Below are positions 1-9,616 of a stretch of DNA of 64,000 nucleotides, one piece after another. The position numbers and the translations under genes were made by a program. Numbering within the stretch: the first letter of the stretch is position 1; each line of letters opens with the position of its first letter. Below the pieces are notes generated by a model, which had not been told where the DNA came from, did not search any database, and saw only the letters and a list, made by a program, of their open reading frames with translations. Source of the DNA: Iris pallida. Its lineage: Eukaryota > Streptophyta > Magnoliopsida > Asparagales > Iridaceae. The stretch is taken from positions 36,764,153 to 36,828,152 of the forward strand of contig JANAVB010015600.1 of the NCBI GenBank assembly GCA_029216955.1, given 5' to 3'.

Positions 1-3000
1 TTATTTGATTCTGGTGCATCGCATTCATTTATGTCTGCACGATTTGCGACACGGATAGGACTGGAGCCCGAGTCATTATCAGTAAGGCTTAATATACTTA
101 CTGGTAATGGACTTGTGGGAGTAGATAGAAAATTTTCCTCGTGTCGGATCGTAGTTAGCGGTAGAGAGTTTTCCGCTAGGTTGATAGAATTCCCGATGGC
201 CGATTATGATGTTGTCTTAGGGATGGATTGGTTGAGGGACCGGTATGCTAGAATAGATTGCCATATCGACAAGATTATTTTTAGTATTCCTGGTGAGCCA
301 GAGTTTTCATTCTTTCGAGGCGGTATAGAACCTTCTCCTCTAGTATTTCAGATGGCAGTTGTAGCGGCAGTTCGATTTCCCAAAATTGTAGAAAAGTTTT
401 CCGATGTTTTCCCCGAAGATCTTCCAGGTATGCCACCAGAGAGAGAGATCGAGTTCACCATTGATTTGATTCTCGGATCAGCACCAGTGTCAGAGAGAGT
501 CTACCGGATGGCGACATCAGAATTGGAAATCTTGTATAAGATGATTGAAGAACTTAGGACCAAGGGATTCATTCGTGCTAGTGGATCGCCTTAGGGAGCC
601 CCGATGCTTCTTGTGAAAAAGAAAGATGGTATGTCCAGATTATGTGTTGACTATCGTACCTTGAACTCAGTGACAATCAAGAACAGATACCCTCTCCCGA
701 GGATAGATGACATGTTTGATCAACTTAAAGGGGCGGCAGTATTCTCGAAGATTAATTTACGGTCAGGATACCACCAGGTCAGAGTCAAAGAGCAGGATAT
801 TCCGAAGACATCATTCAGATCCAGGTATGGATATTAGGAGTTTCTTGTTATGCCATTTGGAGCGACCAATGCGCCGGCCGTATTCATGGACCTCATGAAT
901 CGTATCTTCATGTCTTATTTGGATAAGTTTGTGATTGTGTTTATAGACAACATATTGGTCTATAGCAAGAGTGAGGCGGAGCATGAGTAGCATCTCCGAG
1001 TAGTTTTTCAGATTCTCAGGGAGCACCAGTTGTATGCCAAGTTCAGTAAATACGAGTTCTGGCTCGATCGTATTTCATATTTGTGTCATATCATCACTGG
1101 AGGTGGAGTAGAAGTAGATCCCCAGAAGATCATGGCTATTGAGACGTGGCCAGTGCCCAACACAGTTGTAGAAGTTCGCTGTTTTCTTGGCTTGGCCGGC
1201 TACTACCGACGATTTGTTTCAGACTTCGTACGGATTTCAGCACCTATGACCCAGTTGACCCGTAAGGATGTACAGTTTACTTGGACAGCAGAATGTCAAG
1301 ATTCTTTTGAGAAGTTGAAGCGAGGCTTGATGACGGCACCCATTCTCACGCTTCCAAATGGGATCGGGGAATTCTCAGTGTATTGTGATGCTTCAGGCAG
1401 AGGTTTAGGATGTGTTTTGATGCAGCATGGAAAGGTAATAGCTTATGTGTCACGTCAACTTTGTGATCATTAGAGGAATTACCCGACCCATGATTTGGAA
1501 CTGGCAGCAGTAGTGTTTGTACTGAAGCTGTGGAGGCATTACTTGTATGGAGATAGGGTGGAGATTTTTACCGACAACAAGAGCCTGAAGTATGTTTTCA
1601 TCCAGAAGGATCTTAACATGCGTTAGAGGAGATGGCTAGAGCTACTTGTGGATTATGACACAACCTACAGTATCATCCTGGGAAGGCCAACGTTGTAGTA
1701 GATGCATTGAGCAGGAGAGCCGGAGTTTATTTCCTAACAGCACAACCAGAGTTATTAGCAGATCTTCAGAAGATGGGAATAGAAGTTGTCCTTCCTACCA
1801 GTGTGGCATTGATGGCCCGTATGCGAGTTCAGTCCAGCATAGTTGGGAGGATCAAGTTAGCCTAGTCATAGATACTAAGCTTCAGTGGCTTAGGGCAGAG
1901 TGTGTAGCAGGACGAAGACCAGAGTTATATATTCATAAGGATGGTACACTCCGACATGGGAGGCATCTTTGTGTACCTAGTGGTGATATCTGACAGGATA
2001 TCATGGCAGAAGCTCACAGTTCTCAGTATTTGAATCATTTGGACGGTACGAAGATGTATCGTGATATTCGGCAGCATTTTTGGTAGAATGGCATGAAGAG
2101 GAAGATAGCCCGGTTTGTCTCCCGATGTTTGGTTTGTCAACAAGTTAAAGCTGAACATCAGAGACCGACTGGACTTCTTCAACCTTTATCGATCCCAAAA
2201 TGGAAATGGGAGCACATTACCATAGATTTTGGGCGGGATTACCTAGATCCCCAGCTGGGAGAGATGCTATCTGGGTTGTAGTCGACAGACTCACCAAGGT
2301 GGCTCTTTTTTTACTTTCAGGGTTAGTCAGTCAACGGATCAGCTTGCAGAGATGTACCTCAGGCAAATAGTTAGGTTGTATGGAATGCCAGTCAGTATTT
2401 TGTCCGACAGAGATTCAAGGTTCACATCGCACTTTTGGCGGAGTCTTCAGAAAAGTTTGGGGAATCGTCTCAAGTTCAGTTCACCTTGCCATCCACAGAC
2501 AGATGGGCAATCAGAGCGCACGATCCAGACTTTTGAAGATATGTTACGGTCATATACCCTCGACTTCGGTGGTTCGTGGGAAGATCACCTGCATCTCATA
2601 AAATTCTCCTATAACAACAGTTTCCAGGCCAGTATCCAGAGGGCACCCTTCGAAGCCTTGTATGGCAGGAAGTACTGATCTCCTTTAGCTTGGGATAATA
2701 TCGGCGAGAGACAAATACTTGGTCCAGAGATGGTAACACGGACTATTGAGGTGGTCAGACAAGTCAGAGATCATCTTCGAGTTGCACAAGATCGCCAGCG
2801 TCATTGGATTGATTCTCATCGGCGTCCCCTTGAATTTTCTGTCGGCGACCATGTATTCCTGAGGATCTCGTCTACCCGTGGCGTCATTCATTTCGGCGTA
2901 CGGGGAAAGCTTAGTCCTAGGTATATAGGACCGTTTGACATTCTAGAGTGAGTAGGAGATGTGTCCTATCGTCTCGCTCTTCCGTCATCGTTACGTGAGT

Positions 3001-3262
3001 TGCATGATGTCTTCTATGTATCCCAATTGCGATGGTATATCCCGGATCCGAGTCATGTCCTTGATCATTCGAAATTGGTTGTTGGTACCAACCTTTCGTA
3101 TGAGGAGAGACCCGCGTCCAAATTGGACCGAAGAGAGAAGATACTCAAAAATAAGACTATCAAGTTAGTCCGTATTGCTTGGGGTCATCACCCTTTGGGT
3201 GAGTCAACATGGGAGCGTAAGGATGATATCCGATCGCGATATCCCGACCTATTTGACTTATA
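1..3262 (+). pseudogene. Element G: Ty3/gypsy polyprotein, 5' truncated by window, broken
   Basis: The reading frame opens inside the aspartic protease (LFDSGASHSF at 1-30, VVLGMDWL near 211). It continues through reverse transcriptase (about 390-1330; LRSGYHQV and the active-site region near 940), RNase H (DASGRGLG near 1387, TDNKSLKY near 1570), an integrase zinc finger with HHCC spacing (about 2014-2160), the integrase core (SDRDSRFTSHFW near 2400) and a chromodomain-like tail (about 3090-3262, ending ESTWERKDDIRSRYP). Domain order PR-RT-RH-IN-CHD and the tail point to a Tekay/Del-like chromovirus. It is dead: in-frame stops at 592, 835, 988, 1471, 1624, 2678 and others, frameshifts near 1662 and 2231, and FIDD changed to FIDN at 949-951. 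Its own 3' LTR follows at 3429. Gag and the 5' LTR lie outside the window. Confidence 0.93.
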
Positions 3263-3428
3263 AGGTATAATATCTTTCTTATGCCTTATGCCTTAATTCC
3301 TTGCTTGTATGAATGATTGCTTGATTGATTACCTAGTTATAATTGCCTGTGATTAATATAGCTTGTCCCGACATCTCTAGCCTCTTGATTAAATTCCGAA
3401 GATGGAATTCTTTTAAGGTGGGTAGAGT
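3263..3428 (+). other. G 3' non-coding leader and polypurine tract
   Basis: This non-coding stretch lies between the pol stop and the LTR. The purine-rich run AAGGTGGGTAGAG (3415-3427) directly before the LTR start is the plus-strand priming site; the same AAGGTGGGTAGA is found at 27609-27620 in the non-coding element. Confidence 0.8.
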
Positions 3429-5777
3429 TGTCACCTTCGTTTTCCATTATACGTATTTCTAGTATACGTATACGGAATCCCGACCCGTAGTTAGACTTGT
3501 CTTGCTTAGCTTGATCCTGGTTTAATCTTGCCTTGGTTTATTTTGGGTTCATCCTGGTTCGACTTGTCCTGACTGGCTAGTCTTAGGTTTTGCATTGGCA
3601 TGGCTTGGTTTTGGTTGGGTTCGATTTGGGTTAGCATGCAAACCCCTACCTACCACCATTCCCTCTTTATAAGCTACCAACCCCTTTCTCTCTCCTCATT
3701 CACTTCTTCATTTACTCTTCTCCTTCCTCCATTAACTCTCTCCACCTACCAGAAAGGCTTAGGCAAGTACAACTTGCTTCATGGAGGAACTCAATTCTTG
3801 TTGTTCCATTGTCTTCCTCTCAAGATTCTAAGACTTTTTAGTACTTAGCAATTTTAAATTCCATAGCTCATTTCATGTAGATCTAAGTTTTAGTATTTTT
3901 GATCTTCATGGTTTTGATCTTCTAAAACTTGGTTATTTCCAAAATGGAGAGTTCCATGCAGTAGGGATTTTGATTTTACGCAAGTTTGGCTCTTGAATGG
4001 CATGATTTCACCAAGTCTTGGCCGGGATGGAGTTCTTGAGACCCATGGCTGCAAGTCTCGGCCTTGGGGAGAAGATGAACCCTTTACGCACAGGTATTGC
4101 GTGCCAGCGTAGTATTTCTCCCCTTTTACGTACACGTTTTGACATGTCTGTGTAGTGAACCCTTTACGCACATGTATTGCGTGCCAGCGTGGTCTGATCT
4201 ACGCCGAGTTCAATTGAAGTTTATGCAGGGGCCTTTTCCGCTCGCGTGGATCCTCCTGCTGCGTAGAGTTTCGCTAGCGTAGAGTGCCCCGTGCGTAGAG
4301 CCTCGCTCGCGTAGAATGTTTTGCTAGAGTAGAGTCTTGCTCACGTGGAACCTTGCTCGCGTAGGGCTATCTCACCCTATTTTTGCACTTTTTATGAACT
4401 TGATAATCACGTATTGATTGATATGACCGGACTGACAATTGTACATGGCATGGTATGGCAAATAACTGACATGACATGACAAGCATGCATGATGGAAACT
4501 ATTGAAAGCTGTTGCGACGGCTAGCATGACATGACAAGAATGAATGACCTAGACACCGTGGGCGATTGTGTTTGTACAATGAACCAGTACTGTCTTGCAT
4601 CATGTCTAGGGCATGGATCCTTGAGTACCACGGTCAGGGGTACCTACTTAAACTGACTAAGGCTAATAACTAGAATAATCCAGTAGTCATAAAGAGATTT
4701 TTTAGCTACAGGCAATCACGTTATCTTGGCGCCCCATATCTGTAGCCGGCCGTCGAGTAGGGCACATTTCCAGCACACTGTCATGTGTTTCAAGCTACTT
4801 AAGGGTACATGTGTTCTTTGGACAATCTACCCACATGAATTCAACCCCTAATTGCGTCTGGATAGCCTGGATGGTCTGCAGGGCTTGTGGCTGTTGGAAC
4901 ATCTCATTGTATCTTACTAGTAAATAGGCCTGTGATAACTCTAGTTAGTTAAAGTATCAAGCCGTACTGATTGCATGGCCGTGAATGTTGGATATAAAGT
5001 CTATCCAGTCTAAGTATTTTCTTGTTCCAGTACCTGGCTACTCCGGAACATGATTGCTCATGCTTATCTTATTAATGACTGATCGGAATAGTTTTTCTTA
5101 TTTTTTAGACATTTATTGTTCTATTTAAATTTCATGTCTTATTATTATCATTCTTATTTTATGTTCTGATATGCTGATTTTAGTTCTTAAATGAAGCCTC
5201 CTTTGTGGCACTTGCTCTTCTGGGGTTTGACCCAGCTGATTTTGTACGGCCAGATACCGGAGTAGCTCCAGAGGATCTCCCTATCTCACAGCCAGATGGT
5301 GACCACCAGGCGTAACCCTGGCAACGAGTGGATTTTATTATTTTTGCTCTCCCACTCTATTATAAAAATATTCTTTTGAGGCGTTTAGCCGACGAACACG
5401 TGTTAGCTCGATTGCACTTTACTTACTGTCTGCCTACGAGCTGTAGCATGATTAACAAATCCTAGGGTTGATCATGTATGACTGAAACTCTTGCTAGTCT
5501 TAATATTTTGTATGACTAGCTTCACGATCATCCAAATATGTAATGTATAGGATGCCTTACTATTGTATATTTGGTGCTCTGACATCTTGTAATTGCTATT
5601 ACTTGCTTGAGATTGAGACAATAGGCTTGTTCATGACCATAAGAGACTGATGGCTTGTAGTTAAACCCTCATATATCTAGACAGCCGTGACCGTATAGCG
5701 AGGTGGATTGCACTTCTATATACGTAGCTAGCTGTGTCTGCCCCCGCTCTCCAGTATTCTGGTTCTGGGACGTGACA
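3429..5777 (+). mobile_element. Element G 3' LTR
   Basis: The LTR starts TGTCACCTTCG just after the polypurine tract and ends CTGGGACGTGACA, giving TG..CA ends and 2349 bp. It is related over much of its length, in reverse complement, to the solo LTR at 15714-18769: both share the block ending CCAGTATTCTGGTTCTGGG and the TACGTAT-rich start. A TATA-like TTTATAAG lies at 3666-3672, followed by pyrimidine-rich sequence as expected at a U3/R boundary. The 5-bp TSD partner of TATAT (5778-5782) is outside the window. Several non-coding hundreds of bases (about 4400-5400) hold only LTR sequence. Confidence 0.88.
4078..4372 (+). repeat. Direct repeat and GCGTAG minisatellite inside G LTR
   Basis: A 34-nt unit beginning GAACCCTTTACGCACA occurs at 4078-4111 and again at 4157-4190 with one difference. 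It is followed (about 4235-4365) by 7 to 8 degenerate copies of a roughly 17-nt unit containing GCGTAGAG..TCGCTC. A different GCGCA-rich array sits at the matching place of the related solo LTR (17690-18050). Confidence 0.75.
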
Positions 5778-5782
5778 TATAT

Positions 5783-5802
5783 ATTATTTATTATTATTAT
5801 TC

Positions 5803-5855
<53 letters not shown>

Positions 5856-5888
5856 TATTTATATAGATAGATAGATAGATAGATAGAT
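5783..5888 (+). repeat. (TTA)n and (GATA)n microsatellites
   Basis: About 20 TTA/ATT units (5786-5847) run into a short TA tract and then about six GATA units (about 5864-5888), immediately right of the G LTR end. Confidence 0.9.
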
Positions 5889-5944
5889 TCTTTGGTCACT
5901 TAGAAGTTGACACTTCATAATATCGTGACACATTCTACTATGGT

Positions 5945-6273
5945 GTCAGAGTACATGGCAACATCGAGAGTCTGTGGTTACAAGGCTTGGTTAGTGAGCT
6001 TGAGGTCTAGAAGGTACAGATTCTGACATTTTATGATAGTCAAAAGTATGATTCATCTCGTCAAAAATTTAGTGTATCACATCTAAACGAAACATATTGA
6101 CATTTTATACCACAACAAATGGAAATGTGTAATAAGGAGGTTAATCTTTTGAAGATTAAATCTAATGTGAACTAGGCGGACATGCTAACCAAGAAAATTA
6201 TGGGGGAGAAGTTCAAGTCTTGTTTGAATTCTTTCCACGTAGTCCAGTTGGATGAAGATAAGGGGCCTTGATA
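5945..6273 (+). pseudogene. Element E: Ty1/copia RNase H C-terminal remnant
   Basis: Conceptual translation of the + strand gives, with stops and one frameshift, the end of a copia RNase H: EYMAT, ESLWLQGLVSELE, YDSQ, then VNLLKIKSNVN..ADMLTKKIMGEKFK and FHVVQLDEDKG. In the family this is the block after TEAEYMA that ends with the ADxLTK motif. No other part of this element is recognisable to the left, where element G ends at 5777. It is the outermost layer of the nest: copia element D inserted about 150 bp downstream of it. The strand is opposite to D and F, so it is a separate element. Confidence 0.72.
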
Positions 6274-6423
6274 GAGTAATGACAGTTTTGTAGTTCTGGA
6301 GCAGACTATGGCTATTGGTGATAAAATAAATGGCCAAGGCTCGCAGAAGTTTATCCCCATAGGATAAGAACTTCACTGAATACCGCTAGAAGCTATCCCA
6401 TATCTATCACTAGAAACTATATC
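6274..6423 (+). other. Flank of element D, no gene
   Basis: This is presumably the 3' non-coding part of element E. It ends with ATATC (6419-6423), the left copy of D's target-site duplication; the right copy is at 55585-55589. Confidence 0.6.
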
Positions 6424-7109
6424 TGTTGGGCACGTACGGAAGTGTTTGCCAACCCACCTGATCAAAACCAACCCCCATCTAACGGACACCAAGTACAAGA
6501 TGAAGACAAGTATATGGTGGTGACGTAAGTTACCTGGACCAATCCTAATCTTTATAACTCTGATGAAATTACAAGATTGGCAAAACTCACGTTGAACCCT
6601 TTGCCCTAATTAGTTCAATCTTTTTACCACTATCAAAAAGAAAAATAGAAGATTACAATTGAGATTAATCACCAACCAGTAGCAATCTACCTAATCGAAG
6701 TTGATGACGCCTCGATTAGATGTTTTTCTTCCTTCTGTCTTGGATGGTGAAGTCCTAAAAGCAAAGTATGAACTTTTTCTTAGATTTCCTTATGGATGGA
6801 CACCCTAAATCTCCACTTTGTGTCGTGCTTTGTGCCTCCACCCTCACCCTATATATATAGGATAAGAAAATTATATTCTAGTCATAATAGTAATTCCTAA
6901 ATAAGAATAAAATAGGAATCCTATTATGCATAAAATATTCTATCAACATCCTATTTTAGATCATAATAGGATTTCCTAAAATAAGAATCATATTATATCT
7001 AAAATATTATAACACCAATTATGGACATCCAAATCTAATCAAATCAAATATTTAACTAAATTTGGATTCCACAAATATGTTATTACCAAATCCAGACTGG
7101 ACTCCAACA
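6424..7109 (-). repeat. Element D 3' LTR
   Basis: This 686-bp LTR has TGTTGG..CCAACA ends. It matches 54406-55584 in long stretches, for example the block beginning AACGGACACCAAGTACAAG in both copies. It keeps the empty target site (ATATCTAAAATATT near 6990) of the MITE found in the other LTR. Confidence 0.85.
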
Positions 7110-7124
7110 ATCTCCCCCTCAAGT
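7110..7124 (-). promoter_or_regulatory. Element D polypurine tract
   Basis: On the minus strand ACTTGAGGGGGAGAT abuts the LTR start TGTTGG, as expected for plus-strand priming in a copia element oriented on -. Confidence 0.85.
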
Positions 7125-7990
7125 CTGATGAGAGGGTATTGACCCCAAGGGTCCTCAACTGGACTCCATGCATGTCATCCCACAACAGAGTTCCTGCTCC
7201 CCTATGTCGCTGATCTCCAATCCCTTAAGCTGCTTTGCTTCTTCCTTCGTCTCCAGCTTCTCGATCGTCACGTCGACGCTAGCTGTCATGCGTAGCACCT
7301 CCTGCACAACTCGAATCGTACCGATATCAATGATAAGACCAAGACCGAAGTTCCTAATGATCAGCCTCACCGTAAGTCTTGTCTTCATGTTCCCGACTTT
7401 CGTCTTCCACCGAAAAGTATTAATGTTCTGACGAGCTTCCTCACCCTTGGTTGGCCCAACCAAGCGGACGGTACAGTTCTCATGAGATTCGAACTCCTGA
7501 AGCTGCCCACCTTCATGTCCGAACTTGAAGCTCCCCTATACACATGCGTTCGCGAGCAGAACATCACGCACTGTGTATGCCGTTGATGACCGACAGCTCC
7601 CATGAACTGTGTGAATGATGATTCTCCCACCTCAGAATGAGTTTGCTGCAAACCTTCATCTCCTCCCTAGTTTTGAATTGTTGAAAGCGATGTTGCTCTG
7701 TGAAGCTTTGGCAAACCATCTGTCACCAAAATTGGATCCGTAGAGCAACCCCTACCTGAAGACCGACCAGCTGTCATAGGACCGACAGACTAACCCTCAA
7801 TCTTTGATTCATCACCATCCATCTCTTTGTCTCGATGAACTGAATCCTCCGTATCCCTCAAAGCATCTAGAAGCCTCTCCTCAGCAAGTTTTCGATGATC
7901 TTCCTCCTGTAGAACACCCCTCGAGCCTCTATTCGGTATATATGGTCTGCATGTATAGCTCAGCGGCTTAAGCCAGTACATGCTACAACA
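7125..7990 (-). other. Element D 3' internal region, unrecognised
   Basis: This should hold RT and RNase H in an intact copia element, but none of their motifs (YVDD, ADxLTK) is visible. The minus strand has three open stretches of 60 to 102 codons: 7155-7463, rich in K and E with VTIEKLETKEEAKQLKG; 7385-7651; and 7790-7981, with QEEDHRKLAEERLLDALRD. They lie in different frames and none resembles a family I know. It could be badly decayed element DNA or captured host sequence. Confidence 0.4.
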
Positions 7991-8428
7991 TAAATCTTCC
8001 CGAGCCAGCTGTTAGGAACCCTTCGCAAACATCCAATCTTTATCTCCAAATAGACTGTGACAGCCATCATCTGCCAGCCTCCCTACCGAAACCAAATTAT
8101 AGCACAAACTCGATATATGTCGCACACCCCTGAGGACAAGCTTCTCACCAAACTTCGTCGTCAAGTGCACATCACCGATGCCTACAACTACAGCCGTTTT
8201 CTTGTCATCCATCTTCACACATCCAAACCTGTCGTCGTGGTATGACGTAAAGATCCTTCTATGTGGAGTGGCGTGGTACGATACCTCTATGTCTTTAACC
8301 CAGTCGCCAGCATGACACATGCTATAAGGTTTCTCTGTGTCGGTCGCTGTGATGATGATATTTCCAAACGCTGGGAGATGCTCCTAATCGTCCTTGCCTT
8401 TAGCCTTCTTATCTTTAAGCTTCATGCA
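7991..8428 (-). pseudogene. Element D: gag end, protease and pre-integrase fragment (left part)
   Basis: Minus-strand translation gives the gag tail KLKDKKAKGKDD. A protease region follows in which the usual DTGATSHMT is degraded (WVKDIEVSYHATPHRR), then VVGIGDVHLTTKFGEKLVLRGVRHI..NLVSVGRLADDG, typical of the copia protease/pre-integrase segment. It ends at a stop after DWMFAKGS, and CCSMYWLK follows. The reading frame joins exactly to the gag zinc-knuckle fragment at 52982-53172 when element C and one TSD copy (ATGCA) are removed, which proves that the two pieces were one gene. Confidence 0.82.
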
Positions 8429-9616
8429 TGTAGCACCCAGTTTATAAAATAAGGGTAATTTTGAAATTTTGTAATTTTAATCTTTTAATAATGATATTTA
8501 AATCATGATATAATTTTTAGTGATTTTTAATTATTTTAAAACTATTTTTATTGATGATTTGTGATTTTAGTGTTTTACTAGAGAAACCTAGAGACTACTT
8601 GACCTAGAGCCTAACCATGTGATTAGGATGTGTTAATTATCATTTTTGGCCTAGGGGTATTTTGATCAGTTTGGTTTCTTGGAATTATTTGTTAATTATT
8701 TGATTAATGGTTGTTATTTTTGACTTTTGCTAGTTGTGACTTTAGAGACTGGTCTAAAGTTTGACTTTGACTTTGGTGACTTGGTTAGCATGGTGTGGGA
8801 CCCTAATCTAACTTAAGTTGGTCTTAGTTGACTTGAGTGTTACTAGGGTTCATGAGAGGATTGAGAGAGTTTAGTGAATTGGACTTTTGGTTAAGGAGTT
8901 GAACTAGCTAGTTAACAATCTTGGCCCAAAGCCCACCATGAGAGACCCTAATCCTAGCTCTTAATTTGGACAGCCACAACAGCCCAAATTAAACCTAATT
9001 TCAGCCTATATAATTTCTCTTCATAACCATTTGCCTATTTTAGAACATTTTCTTGTAGGAAACCCTAATTTCTTTCCCATTTCATCAAATCTCCCCATTC
9101 CTCCACCAAATTGATCCCAATCTTTTGCATTTGGATTGAAATCTGGAGTAGAAGAAGAAGGAGGCTAGCTTGCAATAAGGGGAGCTCATTGGGACATTGC
9201 TTGAGGATGAGGACTTCATAATTTGGGATTTTTCTCGGAGATTGGATCCCTATAGGTAATCCCTACAAATCACCCTAAAATCATGATTTCTTTCCATAGA
9301 TGCATCCATCTAGGTGTCCCCTAGCAGTAGGTGAAGTTTGGTAGGAATTAGAATTAGTTTGGTGTCTGTATCGGACACGTATCCGTGTGTGTGCATAAGT
9401 GTTCGATAAAATGTTTGAATGAAATTTAATTTGTTATTTTTGAATTCTATTTGAAGTAATTTGTAGCCCTATAGGTGTGCTTTGAATCACCCTAGAACTG
9501 AGCACATTTTCGTATCCCGTATATGTCCAAAATCGGACACGAACCTGTGCACGAGGACTGTCACAGTGCCCTGCTACCCGACCCTAAGTTCTCCCTCAAT
9601 TAGACACGTGGCCACG
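8429..9616 (+). mobile_element. Element C: gypsy solo LTR, left part
   Basis: The LTR starts TGTAGCACCCAG and carries a TATA-like CTATATAA at 9006-9013. Preceded by ATGCA (8424-8428); the same 5 bp follow the other half at 52982-52986. The order of blocks (GACCTAG..TTAGCATG, AACTTAAGT, then the GACACG-rich block) matches B's LTR in reverse complement. It is interrupted at 9617 by element A and resumes at 49698. It has no internal region, so it is a solo LTR of about 4.5 kb left by LTR-LTR recombination. Confidence 0.87.

Noticed and set aside
4085..4190. CRISPR-like spaced direct repeats
   Set aside because: There are only two 34-nt copies in a plant LTR; no array.
7945..7995. tRNA-like A box (TAGCTCAGCGGC) near 7954
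   Set aside because: There is no B box (GGTTCGANTCC) at a proper distance and no cloverleaf; the sequence lies in the decayed copia fragment.
9050..9080. ACCCTAA motifs as telomeric repeat
   Set aside because: Only isolated copies are seen, typical of plant leader sequences; no tandem array.
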